Origin: Batillaria attramentaria | Taxonomy: Eukaryota > Mollusca > Gastropoda > Batillariidae | Direction: 5' to 3' | Assembly (NCBI GenBank): GCA_018292915.2 | Contig: JACVVK020000016.1 | Location: forward strand, 2,530,001-2,594,000 | Length of the DNA stretch: 64,000 nt | Shown: positions 11,613 to 25,725 of the stretch, piece after piece | Numbering within the stretch: the stretch's first letter is position 1 | Layout of the letters: every line of letters starts with the position of its first letter | Translations under genes and position numbers: made by a program | Notes under the pieces: model-generated | The model's input: only the letters and a program-made list of their open reading frames with translations | The model's database searches: none | What the model was told of the DNA's origin: nothing

Positions 11613-12293
11613 ACTGCAATTCAATTGCTTAATCAAGAACACAAATGCCTGCATTTCCTTTTTTGTTGATCTTAGAAAAATCGTTTCTCTAAGATTTCGC
11701 ATTTTTGTGAGCTCGATGTTTTTTTTCGCAGTGGGCCTCTGAATCACGTTTATGCCAATACATCGAATGCCCCGTCCCCCCCCCCACCCCCCCCCCCCCC
11801 CAAAAAAAAATCACGATGACTACTACTCACAATCGTTTAATCGTTTTTGTTGCACTGCCGTATGAATCACGTTTATTACGACACATATCAAAAACTTGCT
11901 ATTGAATCTAAAAAAATCGTTTCTCTAAGATTTCGCAATTTTGTGAATTCGATTTTTTTTTCCCCGCAATAAGCCGACTGAATCACGTCTCCCCCCCCCT
12001 CCCCCCCCCCAAAAAATCGCGATGACTACTACTCACAATCGTTCAATCTAAACACAAATGCCTGCATCGTTTCTGTGAGATTTCGATTTTTTATTTTTTA
12101 TTTTTTTGGTTGCAGTGGGTCGTCTGAATCATGATCATTCCGACACATCGAATGCATGTCAAAGAACTTGACATTCAATCTCTCAATCTGAAGAAACTGC
12201 GTACTACTCAAACCATTGGCGGGAAAAATCAAAATGGATGGTTTTCCAGTTTGCCGACATAGTTGACCAAAATAACAAAAACAGACACACACA

Positions 12294-12322
12294 TTAACCC
12301 TAACCTTAACCCTAACCCTAAC
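12294..12322. repeat. Interstitial telomere-like tract 2
   Basis: The tract has about four and a half CCCTAA units, one changed to CCTTAA, in the same context as tract 1. Confidence 0.9.
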
Positions 12323-13952
12323 ACTGCAATTCAATTGCTTTATCAAGAACACGCATGCTTGCATTTCCTTTTTTCTTGATCTTAGAGAAATCGTTTCTCT
12401 GAGATTTCGCATTTTTGTGAGCTCGATGTTTTTTTTTCGCAGTGGGCCTCTGATTCACGTTTATGCCAATACATCGAATGCCCCGTCCCCCCCCCCCCCC
12501 CCCAAAAAAAAAAAAATCGCGATGACTACTACTCACAATCGTTTAATCGTTTTTGTTGCACTGGGCCGTATGAATCACGTTTATTACGACACATGTCAAA
12601 AACTTGCTATTGAATCTCTCAATCTGAACAAACTGCCGGCAATTACTGTTGGAAGCACTAGTCCTGTTCTTGCAGAAATTTATCATTTTCGTGAGATTTG
12701 ACAATAGTCTTCCCTGTCGACCGTTTGAATCACGTTTCAATTTTTACACCGAATGATTATTGTAGGAAACGTGACAAAACGTGGTTTTGTTTTTCTGACA
12801 ATGACTACATTTTCTGACACAAACATGACTACTACTCACACCACTGGCGGGAAAAATCGAAATGGATGGTTTTCCAGTTTGCCGTCATCGTTGACCAAAA
12901 TAACAATTCTTACCTATTCAAAGCATATTTGTAATGAAAAAGGTTCAGACAAGATCTCATTGGGTTTTCATTATCCTGACTGTTGATCTTTTGTCAGTTT
13001 TCATTCTGGTGTATTGGGGTATCTCGTTATTGCATTATGCTTTTTGACTGTTTTTATTGTCTGTTAAATATTCGTGTAATTTTACATGAATATACGCTTT
13101 ATAAATAAAATTATTATTATTATTATTATTTCGCATTTTTGAAAGTTCCAATTTCCTTTTTGGACAGAAAAATCGTTTTTGTGGGATTTCGATTTTATGT
13201 TGTTAGTGCTGTTTATTACGACACATCGAATGCATGCCAAAAACTTTCTATTCAATCTCTCAATCTGAACAAACTGCCGGCAATTACTGTTGGAAGCACT
13301 TGTCCTGTTCTCTTTTGCATTTTTCAGAGTTCCAAATTTTTCTCTCAGTGGGCCGTCTGAATCACGTTTATGGCAATACATCGAATGCTTGACCCAAAAA
13401 ACGGGAAATCTCACAAAAAGGATTTTTTCTGTCAGAAAAGGACATGCAGGCATGTTGTGAGTAGTAGTAATCGCGATTTTTTTTTTTTTTTTTTTTTTGG
13501 TCAAGCATTCGATGTGTGGGCATCAACGTGATTCAGACTGCCCACTGCGAAAAAAAATTGGAACTCTCAAAAGTGCTCAATGTCAGAGAAACGATTTTTC
13601 TTTTGTAAAAACAAGACAAAGCAAAAAAAAAAAAAAAAAATCGTTTCTCTAAGATTTCGCAATTTTGTGAATTCGATTTTTTTTCCCCCCCCGCAGTAAG
13701 CCGACTCTAAACACAAATGCCTGCATCGTTTCTGTGAGATTTCGATTTTTTTTTAATTTTTTTTTGGTTGCAGTGGGCCGTCTGAATCATGATCATTCCG
13801 ACACATCGAATGCATGTAAAAAAAACTTGACATTCAATCTCTCAATCTGAAGAAACTGCGTACTACTCAAACCATTGGCGGGAAAAATCAAAATGGATGG
13901 TTTTCCAGTTTGCCGACATAGTTGACCAAAATAACAAAAACAGACACACGCA

Positions 13953-13982
13953 TTAACCCTAACCCTAACTCTAACCCTAACA
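13953..13982. repeat. Interstitial telomere-like tract 3
   Basis: The tract has about five CCCTAA units with one CTCTAA variant. The upstream context is ACACGCAT in place of ACACACAT. Confidence 0.9.
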
Positions 13983-16086
13983 CTGCAATTCAATTGCTTA
14001 ATCAAGAACACAAATGCCTGCATTTCCTTTTTTGTTGATCTTAGAAAAATCGTTTCTCTGAGATTTCGCATTTTTGTGAGCTCGATGTTTTTTTTCGCAG
14101 TGGGCCTCTGAATCACGTTTATGCCAATACATCGAATGCCCCGTCCCCCCCCCCCCCCCAAAAAAAAAAAAATCGCGATGACTACTACTCACAATCGTTT
14201 AATCGTTTTTGTTGCACTGCCGTATGAATCACGTTCATTACGACACATGTCAAAAACTTGCTATTGAATCTCTCAATCTGAAAAAAACTGCCGGCAATTA
14301 CTGTTGGAAGCACTTGCATTTCCTTTTTTGTTGTTCTTAGAAATGAAAAATCGTTTCTCAGAGATTTCGCATTTTTGTGAGCTCGAATTTTGTTTTTCCG
14401 CAGTGAGCCGTCTGAATCACGTTTATTGCGACACATGTCAAAAACTTTCTGAGATTTCGCATTTTTGTGAGCTCGATTTTTTTTTCGCAGTGGGCCTCTG
14501 AATCACGTTTATGCCAATACATCGAATGCCCCGTGCCCCCCCCCCCCCCCCCCAAAAAAAAAATCGCGATGACTACTACTCACAATCGTTTAATCGTTTT
14601 TGTTGCACTGCCGTATGAATCACGTTTATTACGACACATGTCAAAAACTTGCTATTGAATCTCTCAATCTGAACAAACTGCCGGCAATTACTGTTGGAAG
14701 CACTTGCATTTCCTTTTCTGTTGTTCTTAGAAATGAAAAATCGTTTCTCTGAGATTTCGCATTTTTGTGAGCTCGAATTTTGTTTTTCGCAGTGGGCCTC
14801 TGAATCACGTTTATGCTAATACATCGAATGCCCCCCCCCCACCCCACCCCCCCCCCAAAAAAAATTAAAAATAAAAAATCGCGATGATTACTACTCACAA
14901 TCGTTTAATCGTTTTTGTTGCACTGGGCCGTATGAATTACGTTTATTGCGACACATGTCAAAAACTTTCTATTGAATCTCTCAATCTGAACAAACTGCCG
15001 GCAATTACTGTTGGAAGCACTTGTCCTGTTTTCGCAGAAATTAATCATTTTCGTGAGATTTGACAATAGTCTTCCCTGTCGACCGTTTGAATCACGTTTC
15101 AATTTTTACACCGAATGATTATTGTAGGAAACGTGACAAAACGTGGTTTTGTTTTTCTGACAATGACTACATTTTCTGACACAAACATGACTACTACTCA
15201 CACCACTGGCGGGAAAAATCGAAATGGATGGTTTTCCAGTTTGCCGACATCGTTGATCAAAATAACAATTCTTACCTATACAAAGCATATTTGTAATGAA
15301 AAAGGTTCAGACAAGATCTCATTGAGTTTTCATTATCCTGACTGTTGATCTTTTGTCAGTTTTCATTCTGGTGTATTGGGGTATCTCGTTATTGCATTAT
15401 GCTTTTTGACTGTTTTTATTGTCTGTTAAATATTCGTTATCGCTTAGAGCATGTAATTTTACATGAATATGCGCTTTATAAATAAAATTATCATTATTAT
15501 TATTATTTCGCATTTTTGAAAGTTCCAATTTCCTTTTCGGACAGTAAAATCGTTTTTGTGAGATTTCGATTTTATGTTGTTGTTAGTGCTGTTTATTACG
15601 ACACATCGAATGCATGCCAAAACTTTCTATTCAATCTCTCAATCTGAACAAACTGCCGGCAATTACTGTTGGAAGCACTTGTCCTGTTCTCTTTTGCATG
15701 AGTCACAAATTTTTTTCGCAGTGGGCCGTTTGAATCACGTTTATGGCAATACATCGAATGCTTGACCAAAAAAAAAAACAAACCGAAATCTCACAAAAAG
15801 GATTTTTCTGTCAGAAAAGGACATGCAGGCATGTTGTGAGTAGTAGTAATCGCGATTTTTTTTTTTTTTTTGGTCAAGCATTCGATGTATGGGCATCAAC
15901 GTGATTCAGACGGCCCACTGCGAAAAAAAATTGCAACGCTCAAAAGTGCTCAATGTCAGAGAAACGATTTTTCTTTTGTAAATCAAGACAAAGCAAAAAA
16001 AAAAAAATCGTTTCTCTAAGATTCGAATGCTTGACTAAAAAAAAAAAAACAACCCGAAATCCCACAAAAAGGATTTTTCTGTCATT

Positions 16087-16164
16087 CGATGTATTGGCAT
16101 CAACGTGATTCAGACGGCCCACTGCGCAGTGGGCCGTCTGAATCACGTTGATGCCAATACATCG
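16087..16164. repeat. Perfect 78-bp palindrome (39-bp arms, no spacer), unit A
   Basis: The arms CGATGTATTGGCATCAACGT... and its exact complement meet at CTGC|GCAG (16125/16126). The right arm is followed by a second direct copy (16165-16202). Inverted homology continues outward through the GGATTTTTCTGTCATT block to about 16054 and about 16240. The ORF track's peptide through it is an artefact. Confidence 0.92.
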
Positions 16165-16267
16165 CAGTGGGCCGTCTGAATCACGTTGATGCCAATACAT
16201 CGAATGACAGAAAAATCCTTTTTGTGAGATTTCGGGTTTTTTTGGGGTTTTTTTTTTTTGGTCAAGC

Positions 16268-16518
16268 ATTCAGTCACGGAAGTCACAAAAGCAACAAGGA
16301 AATCCTAAACACCCACCCACCCACCCTCTCTCTCTCTCTCCCTTCTTCCCCCACCCGGCCCCACCCCCAGTCACGTGGCTAATCGGTCGAGGCCGTAGAG
16401 GATCTAGTGTCATTGGTAGAACTTGGAGAGGGGAGAACAGGCAACAATAACAACAAAACAGACAAAATAAAATGAAGTTTGGAGAAACAACTTTGTAGGA
16501 CGGGGCCGTTCCTCCTTG
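16268..16518 (+). mobile_element. Shortened E1 copy, plus orientation, unit A
   Basis: It reads ATTCAGTCACGGAAGTCAC through an (ACCC)n and (TC)n tract to GGGGCCGTTCCTCCTTG. It has the same internal deletion as 6953-7202, in opposite orientation, and lies directly beside the 16.1-kb palindrome. Confidence 0.75.
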
Positions 16519-18040
16519 TTAGAGAAACGATTTTTTTTTGCCTTTGTCTTGTTTTTACAAAAGAAAAATCGTTTTTCTGACATTGAGCACTTTTGAGAGT
16601 TCCAATTTTTTTTTTTTTTTTTTTGGTCAAGCATTCGATGTATTGGCATCAACGTGATTCAGACTGCCCACTGCGAAAAAAAATTGGAACTCTCAAAAGT
16701 GCTCAATGTCAGAGAAACGATTTTTCTTTTGTAAAATCAAGACAAAGCAAAAAAAAAAAAAAAAATCGTTTCTCTAAGATTCCAATGCTTGACTAAAAAA
16801 AACCCAAAAAAACCCGAAATCCCACAAAAAGGATTTTTCTGTCATTCGATGTATTGGCATCAACGTGATTCAGACGGCCCACTGCGAAAAAAAATTGCAA
16901 CTCTCAAAAGTGCTCAATGTCAGAGAAACGATTTTTCTTTTGTAAAAACAAGACAAAAAAAAAAAAAATCGTTTCTCTGACAGAAAAATTGGTTTCGTGA
17001 GATTTCGATTTTTTGTTGTTTTTTATAAATTTAGTTGTTTTTGTTGCACTGGGCCGTATGAATCACGTTTATTACGACACATGTCAAAAACTTGCTATTG
17101 AATCTCTCAATCTGAACAAACTGCCGGCAATTACTGTTGGAAGCACTTGTCCTGTTCTCGCAGAAATTAATCATTTTCGTGAGATTTGTCAATAGTCTCC
17201 CTGTCGACCGTTGGAATCACGTTTCAATTTTTACACCGAATGATTATTGTAGGAAACGTGACAAAACGTGGTTTTGTTTTTCTGACAATGACTACATTTT
17301 CTGACACAAACATGACTACTACTCACACCACTGGCGGGAAAAATCGAAATGGATGGTTTTCCAGTTTGCCGATATCGTTGACCAAAATAACAAAAACAAA
17401 CAAAAAAACACACTCAAATAGAACACAAATGCCTGCATTTTCTTTTCTGTTGTTTTTACAAAAGAAAAATCGTTTCTTTGAGATTTCGCATTTTCCAATT
17501 TCCAAGTTCCAATTTTCTTTTTGGACAGAAAAATCGTTTTTGTGAGATTTCGATTTTGTGTTGTTGTTGTTAGTGCTGTTGTTGCAGTGGGCCGTCTGAA
17601 ACACGTTTATTACGACACATCGAATGCATGCCAAAAACTTTCTATTCAATCTCTCAATCTGAACAAACTGCCGGCAGTTACTGTTGGAAGCACTTGTCCT
17701 GTTCTCTTTTGCATTTTTCAGAGTTCCAATCTTTTTTCGCAGTGGGCCGTCTGAATCACGTTTATGGCAATACATCGATTTTCCAGTTTGCCAAAATAGC
17801 TGACCAAAATAACAAAAACAACACTGCAATTCAATTGCTCAATCAGAAATCGTGGTTTTGTTTTTCTTACAATGACTACATTTTCTGACATAAACATGAC
17901 TACTACTCACACCACTGGCGGGAAAATCGAAATGGATGATTTTTCAGTTTGCCGAAATGGCTGACCAAAATAACAAAAACAAACACTGCAATTCAATTGC
18001 TCAATCAGAACACAAATGCCTGCATTTCCTTTTCTGCTGT

Positions 18041-18071
<31 letters not shown>

Positions 18072-20002
18072 CGTTTCTCAGAGATTTCGCAATTTTGTGA
18101 ATTCGATTTTTTTTTTTTTTTTTTTTTTGCAGTAAGCCGACTGTATCACGTTCATCGAATGGTTGACACCCCCCCCCCCCCAAAAAAAAACCAACAAAAA
18201 ACAATCGCGATGACTACTACTCACAATCGCTCAATCTAAACACAAATGCCTGCATCGTTTCTGTGAGATTTCGATTTTTTTTTTTTTTTTGGGGGGTTGC
18301 AGTGGGCCGTCTGAATCATGATCATTCCGACACATTGAATGCATGTCAAAAACTTGACATTCAATCTCTCAATCTGAAGAAACTGCGTGCTATTCAAACC
18401 ATTGGCGGGAAAAATCAAAATGGATGGTTTTCCAGTTTGCCGACATAGTTGACCAAAATAACAAAAACAAACACACACATAAAAACACCACTGCAATTCA
18501 ATTGCTCAATCACAACACAAATGCCTGCATTTCCTTTTCTGTTGTTCTTAAAAATGAAAAATCGTTTCTCTGAGATTTCGCATTTTTGTGAGCTTGATTT
18601 TTGTCTGTGAACCAAATATTTGACGTCAGCCTCACGCTGCTCGTCTGACAGATGACATATGTCAAAAACTTGCTATTGAATCTCTCAATCTGAACAAACT
18701 GCCTGCAATTACTGTTGGAAGCACTAGTCCTGTTCTTGCAGAAATTAATCATTTTCGTGAGATTTGACAATAGTCTTCCCTGTCGACCGTTTGAATCACG
18801 TTTCAATTTTTACACCGAATGATTATTGTAGGAAACATGACAAAACGTGGTTTTGTTTTTCTGACAATGACTACATTTTCTGACACAAACATGACTACTA
18901 CTCACACCACTGGCGGGAAAAATCGAAATGGATGGTTTTCCAGTTTGCCGACATCGTTGACCAAAATAACAATTCTTACCTATTCAAAGCATATTTGTAA
19001 TGAAAACGGTTCAGACAAGATATCATTGAGTTTTCATTATCCTGACTGTTGATCTGATTTCGCATTTTTGAAAGTTCCAATTTCCTTTTCGGACAGAAAA
19101 ATCGTTTTTGTGAGATTTCGATTTTATGTTGTTGTTGTTAGTGCTGTTGTTGTTGCAGTGGGCCGTCTGAATCACGTTTATTACGACACATCGAATGCAT
19201 GCCAAAAACTTTCTATTCAATCTCTCAATCTAAACAAACTGCCGGCAATTACTGTTGGAAGCACTTGTCCTGTTCTCTTTTGCATTTTTCGGAGTTCCAA
19301 ATTTTTCTCTCAGTTGGCCGTCTGAATCACGTTTATGGAAATACATCGAATGCATGACCAAAAAAAACCCCCAAAAAACGGGAAATCTCACAAAAAGGAT
19401 TTTTCTGTCAGAAAAGGACATGCAGGCATGTTGTGAGTAGTAGTAATCGCGATTATTATTATTTTTTTTTTTGGTCAAGCATTCGGTGTATTGGCATCAA
19501 CGTGATTCAGACTGCCCACTGCGAAAAAAAATTGGAACTCTCAAAAGTGCTCAATGTCAGAGAAACGATTTTTCTTTTGTAAAAACAAGACAAAGCAAAA
19601 AAAAAAAAAAATCGTTTCTCTAAGATTTCGCAATTTTGTAAATTCGATTTTTTTTTTCCCCCCGCAGAAAGCCGACTGAATCACGTCTCCCCCCCCCCTC
19701 CACCCCCCTCCCCTCCCCCCAAAAAAAAAATCGCGATGACTACTACTCACAATCGTTTAATCTAAACACAAATGTCTGCATCGTTTCTGTGAGATTTCTA
19801 TTTTTTTTTTTTTTTTGGTTGCAGTGGGCCGTCTGAATCATGATCATTCCGACACATTGAATGCATGTAAAAAAACTTGACATTCAATCTCTCAATCTGA
19901 AGAAACTGCGTACTACTCAAACCATTGGCGGGAAAAATCAAAATGGATGGTTTTCCAGTTTGCCGACATAGTTGACCAAAATAACAAAAACAGACACACA
20001 CA

Positions 20003-20032
20003 TTAACCCTAACCCTAACCCTAACCCTAACA
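20003..20032. repeat. Interstitial telomere-like tract 4
   Basis: Five CCCTAA units without variants lie in the standard context. The matching position in unit A (about 5.43 kb) has lost this module. Confidence 0.9.
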
Positions 20033-21570
20033 CTGCAATTCAATTGCTTTATCAAGAACACACATGCTTGCATTTCCTTTTTTGTTGATCTTAGAAAAAT
20101 CGTTTCTCTGAGATTTCGAGTTTTTGTGAGCTCGATGTTTTTTTTCGCAGTGGGCCTCTGAATCACGTTTATGCCAATACATCGAATGCCCCGTCCCCCC
20201 CCCCCCCCCCCCCAAAAAAAAAAAAAAAAAAAAATCGCGATGACTACTACTCACAATCGTTTAATCGTTTTTGTTGCACTGGGCCGTATGAATCACGTTT
20301 ATTACGACACATGTCAAAAACTTGCTATTGAATCTCTCAATCTGAACAAACTGCCGGCAATTACTGTTGGAAGCACTTGCATTTCCTTTTCTGTTGTTCT
20401 TAGAAATGAAAAATCGTTTCTCTGAGATTTCGCATTTTTGTGAGCTCGAATTTTGTTTTTCGCAGTGAGCCGTCTGAATCACGTTTATGCTAATACATCG
20501 AATGCCCCCCCCCTCCCCCCCCCCCCCCCCAAAAAATAAAAAAATAAAAAATCGCGATGACTACTACTCACAATCGTTTCATGGTTTTTGTTGCACTGGG
20601 CCGTATGAATCACGTTTATTACGACACATGTCAAAAACTTGCTATTGAATCTCTCAATCTGAACAAACTGCTGGCAATTACTGTTGGAAGCACTTGTCCT
20701 GTTCTCGCAGAAATTAATCATCGTGAGATTTGACAATAGTCTTCCCTGTCGACCGTTTCAAATTTTACACCGAATGATTATTGTAGGAAACGTGACAAAA
20801 CGTGGTTTTGTTTTTCTGACAATGACTACATTTTCTGACACAAACATGACTACTACTCACACCACTGGCGGGAAAAATCGAAATGGATGGTTTTCCAGTT
20901 TGCCGACATCGTTGACCAAAATAACAATTCTTACCTATTCAAAGCATATTTGTAATGAAAAAGGTTCAGACAAGATCTCATTGAGTTTTCATTATCCTGA
21001 CTGTTGATCTTTTGTCAGTTTTCATTCTGGTGTATTGGGGTATCTCGTTAATGCATTATGCTGTTATTGCATTAAGGATTTTTCTGTCAGAAAAGGACAT
21101 GCAGGCATGTTGTGAGTAGTAGTAATCGCGATTTTTTTTTTTTTTTTTTGGTCAAGCATTCGATGTATTGGCATAAACGTGATTCATACGGCCCACTGCG
21201 AAAAAAAATTGCAACTCTCAAAAGTGCTCAATGTCAGAGAAACGATTTTTCTTTTGTAAAAACAAGACAAAGCCAAAAAAAAAAAATCGTTTCTCTAAGA
21301 TTCGAATGCTTGACTAAAAAAAAAAAAAAACCAAAAAAACCCGAAATCCCACAAAAAGGATTTTTCTGTCATTCGATGTATTGGCATCAACGTGATTCAG
21401 ACGGCCCACTGCGAAAAAAAATTGGAACTCTCAAAAGTGCTCAATGTCAGAGAAACGATTTTTCTTTTGTAAAAACAAGACAAAGCCAAAAAAAAAAAAT
21501 CGTTTCTCTAAGATTTTTTTGCAGTAAGCCGACTGAATCACGTTTATTCCAATTCATCAAATGGTTGACC

Positions 21571-21602
<32 letters not shown>

Positions 21603-21622
21603 ACCAAACAAACAAAAAAAAA

Positions 21623-21884
21623 CAAGGAGGAACGGCCCCGTCCTACAAAGTTGTTTCTCCAATCTTCATTTTATTTTGTCTGTTTTGTTGTTATTGTTGC
21701 CGGTTCTCCCTCTCCAAGTTTTACCAATGACACTAGATCCTCTACGACCTCGACCGATTAGCCACGTGACTGGGGGTGGGGCAAGGTAGGGGAAGAAGGG
21801 AGAGAGAGAGAGAGAGAGAGAGAGAGGGTGGGTGGGTGGGTGTTTAGGATTTCCTTGTTGCTTTTGTGACTTCCGTGACTGAAT
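21623..21884 (-). mobile_element. Shortened E1 copy, unit B
   Basis: This is the counterpart of 6953-7202 at an offset of about 14.67 kb, with a longer (GA)n tract. Confidence 0.75.
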
Positions 21885-22927
21885 GCTTGACCAAAAAAAA
21901 CCCGAAATCTCACAAAAAGGATTTTTCTGTCATTCGATGTATTGGCATCAACGTGATTCAGACGGCCCACTGCGAAAGAAAATTGCAACTCTCAAAGGTG
22001 CTCAATGTCAGTGAAACGATTTTTCTTTTGCAAAAATAAGACCAAAAAAAAAATCGTTTCTCTGACAGAAAAATTGGTTTCGTGAGATTTCGATTTTTTG
22101 TTGTTTTTATAAATTTAGTTGTTTTTGTTGCACTGGGCCGTATGAATCACGTTTATTACGACACGTCAAAAACTTACTATTGAATCTCTCAATCTGAACA
22201 AACTGCCGGCAATTACTGTTGGAAGCACTTGTCCTGTTCTCGCAGAAATTAATCATTTTCGTGAGATTTGTCAATAGTCTCCCTGTCGACCGTTTGAATC
22301 ACGTTTCAATTTTTACACCGAATGATTATTGTAGGAAACGTGACAAAACGTGGTTTTGTTTTTCTGACAATGACTACAATTTCTGACACAAACATGACTA
22401 CTACTCACACCACTGGCGGGAAAAATCGAAATGGATGGTTTTCCAGTTTGCCGATATCGTTGACCAAAATAACAATTCTTACCTATTCAAAGCATATTTG
22501 TAATGAAAACGGTTCAGACAAGATCTCATTGAGTTTTCATTATCCTGACTGTTGATCTGATTTCGCATTTTTGAAAGTTCCAATTTCCTTTTCGGACAGA
22601 AAAATCGTTTTTGTGAGATTTCGATTTTATGTTGTTGTTGCAGTGGGCCGTCTGAATCACGTTTATTACGACACATCGAATGCATGCCAAAAACTTTCTA
22701 TTCAATCTTTCAATCTGAACAAACTGCCGGCAATTACTGTTGGAAGCACTTGTCCTGTTCTCTTTTGCATTTTTCAGAGTTCCAAATTTTTCTCTCAGTG
22801 GGCCGTCTGAATCACGTTTAAGGCAATACATCGAATGCTTGACCCCAAAAAAAACCCCAAAAAACGGGAAATCTCACAAAAAGGATTTTTCTGTCAGAAA
22901 AAGACATGCAGGCATGTTGTGAGTAGT

Positions 22928-23677
22928 TTAGTTTAGTTTAGTCCTCTTTATTCCCTGGGGAACATAGGGCTGCTCGATGGGGACCTGTCTTGTTCGCTCC
23001 CAGAGGTCTTGGTTGGTGATCACCAGTGGGTATCTGATGTTGAGAATGTTGCGGAGGCATCTGTTGATGAAGGTTTGCAGCCTGTGGGAGCCTGTCTTGG
23101 TGGTGCGCCATGTCTCCGAGCCATAGAGTAGGACCGACTTCACATTTGAGTTGAAAATCCGGATCTTGTTTCGCAGGGATAGGGCTGTGGATCTCCAGAT
23201 TGGGCGCAGAGTGCGAAAGGCATGTCTGGCTTTGTTGGTGCGGCTCTTGATGTCTTTGTCCGTTCCTCCATCCTTGCTGACAACGCTGCCGAGGTAGACG
23301 AACTTGTCCACCTCTTTGATGTCTTCCTGGTGCAGCTGGATGGGGTCCTGCTGTTTGTGGTTGACTCTCATGACTTCGGTCTTGCTGATGTTGATCTTGA
23401 GGCCGGTCTTCTCAGCTTCTTCGGCGACTCTGTTCAGCTTCTCCTGCGCATCTTGTTGCTTGTGGGAGAGGAGGGCGATGTCGTCCGCGAAATCCAGGTC
23501 CTCGAGCTGTTTGCTGAAGGTCCACTGGATCCCTGTCCTCTTACCGTCGGTGGCTTGCCTCATGACCCAGTCGACCACCATCAGGAAGATTGTGGGTGAG
23601 AGGATGCAGCCTTGACGAACGCCGGTCCGTACTGTGAATGGTTCTGTCAGTTTCCCGTCGTGGATTACCTGGCACAT
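22928..23677 (-). pseudogene. LINE reverse transcriptase C-terminal part (copy B)
   Basis: The 249-codon frame carries RTGVRQGC, the FADD catalytic box, YLGS and LLYGSETW. It differs from copy A at ITNQDLW (copy A ITNQYLW). It ends with VPIEQ followed by PYVPQGIKRTKLN, which is translated 3' untranslated sequence and tail, so the C-terminal domain of this LINE family is missing here too. It overlaps the upstream frame by 13 bases. Confidence 0.88.
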
Positions 23678-25725
23678 TCGTACAGCTGTCGGATGATGTT
23701 GACAAACTTTGGTGGAAAACCGTAGTGAGACATCAGCTTCCAGATGACCTCCCTGTCAACACTGTCGAACGCCTTCTGGAAGTCAACGAAGGTGCTGTAC
23801 AGGGGGGTCTGCCACTCCAGGGACTGCTCGATGATGATCCTCATCGTGGCTATGTGATCAGTGCAGGATCGGTCGTTGCGGAATCCTGCCTGTTCCTCCC
23901 GGAGTGTCTTGTCCAGCGCGGTCTTCAGCCTCTCCAGGATGATCCTGGTGAGAACCTTCCCTGGTATGGACAGGAGCATGATGCCTCGCCAGTTGCTACA
24001 GGATGAGAGGTCCCCTTTCTTTGGCAGCTTTACCAGGTGTCCCTTCTTCCAGTCTTGTGGCACGCTCTCGCTCTCCCAGATCTTCCTCAGGAGCGGGTGC
24101 AGCATGTCGGTGGAGGTCTGGATGTCAGCCTTGAGGGCTTCTGGTGGTATGCCGTCAGGGCCTGCTGCTTTGCCAGACTTGAGGGACTTGATGGCTTTGA
24201 TGATCTCGGTCTTGGTAGGGGGGTTGGTGCTGATGTCGAGTAGCTGGGCTGCCGGTGGTATGTCTGGTGGGACTGGTGGTGGAGGCCTGTTGAGCGTTTC
24301 CTTAAAGTGTTCAGTCCACCTTGTCCTTTGGTCTTCCTCTTTGGTGATGATTTGTCCGTTCTTGTCTTTGACTGGTCTGGTGGGGTTGTTTTTTTTCCCA
24401 GAGAGTGTCCTTGTTATTTCGTAGAGCCGTTTCATGTTCCGTTGTCCTGCTGCTGTTTCTGCTTCTTCTGTGAGGTCGTTGATGAAGTTCCTCTTGTCGT
24501 TCCTTGCGCTCCTCTTGACCTGCCGGTTGACGTCCCAGTATTGAGCCTGCAGGTCGCGCTTGTGGTCTTGGTCGTCAGTGTGGATGATCAGGTCTTTCAG
24601 GCGTTTCCTCTCTGTGATGAGGTCCCAGGTGTCAGATGTAAGCCACTCTTTGTGTTGTCTCGTCTTCTTTCCCAGCACTTCCCTGCATGTTGCTGTCCAG
24701 GTTTCTCGCAGGTCGTGCCAGTGCTCCTCAATTGTCTCTTCAGGTAGTGTGTCGAGAGCGCTGAATCTGTTCCTCAGCTCACATCTGAAGGCGTTGGTCT
24801 TGACGCTCTCCTTCAGACTGTGCACGTTGTACTTGTGGGATGGTCTGTCCGCCTGGTCTCTGTAGGCCTTCAGCTTGATCTTGATCGCTGCAATGACGAG
24901 GTGATGGTCTGAGGCTGCATCAGCTCCCCGCTTTGCTCGGACGTCCAGCAAGCTTCTTCGCCACTTCCTGCCGATGGTGATGTGGTCGATCTGGTTTACA
25001 GTTCTTCCGTCCGGTGATGTCCAGGTGGTTTTGTGGATGGTCTTGTGGGGGAATATGGTGCCTCCGATGACCAGGTCGTTGGTGGTGCAGAATTCTGTGA
25101 AGAGCTCTCCGTTCTCGTTCTGTGTCCCTGTTCCGTGTTTGCCCATGATGAGTTCTCTGTCTGTGTTATCGGTGCCCACTTTGGCGTTGAGGTCTCCCAT
25201 GAGGATCTTCAGGTCTCTTCTCGGTGCTTTGTCGAAGACGGCTTGGAGCTGCTCGTAGAAGTTCTCCTTTTCTTCCTCATCCGCCATGTTGGTGGGAGCG
25301 TAGCACTGGAGGATGGTGACTTTCCTGCCCTTCGAGTTGAATCTGGCGCTCAGGATCCTTGGTGACACTGGTTCCCAGGACAATAGTGCTTGTGTTGCTT
25401 CAGGTGTCATCAGCAACGCTACTCCGTGCATGTGTGGTTGGCCGTCTTCGTGTCCGGAGTAGAGGATGGTGTCTCCGGAGGTGAGTCGAGTGCGTCCTGT
25501 TCCTGTCCATCTTGTCTCACATAGGCCGAGCAGCTTCAGATTGTATCTATGCATTTCTTGACTCACTTGTGCTGTCTTTCCTGTTTCGTATAGGGTTCGG
25601 ATGTTCCAGGTCCCTATCCTGGCTTTGGTCTTGGCCGTCAGAAGTGTAGTCGGCGCACTGGCTTCCCGAGGGCTTTCACCAGCTCGCGTCATGGGCTCTA
25701 CTAGAGAGGACTCTTCCTGGACCAA
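23665..25725 (-). pseudogene. LINE endonuclease plus N-terminal reverse transcriptase, frame broken (copy B)
   Basis: The 686-codon frame is the same as 8741-10801, with one amino-acid change that I see (QAVFDKAP for QAVLDKAP). All endonuclease motifs (TWNIRTL, GDLNAKVG, NQIDH, SDHHLV) are kept, as is the RT FVDFQKAFDS block. It stops at the identical base after QLYECAR. The shared break shows that it predates the duplication of the array units. Confidence 0.9.

Larger units (their letters stand above)
4590..19056 (+). repeat. Higher-order array unit A
   Basis: Unit A begins at TTTCGCATTTTTGAAAG and is matched in order by unit B at an offset of about 14.47 kb at the left, 14.67 kb near 5.7-6.2 kb, 14.92 kb across the LINE, and 16.25-16.3 kb near 17-19 kb. 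The offsets grow through local insertions and deletions. Unit A lacks a telomere-bearing module near 5.43 kb that unit B has at about 20.0 kb, and about 230 bp to the left of its LINE. Confidence 0.8.

Noticed and set aside
21112..21789. 225-codon ORF in the array, and many ORFs of 60-170 codons like it
   Set aside because: The same peptides (for example RNDFSFVKTRQS, MYWHQRDSDGPLR) recur in all frames and both strands through A, T and C runs; they are translated repeats without domains or codon signal.
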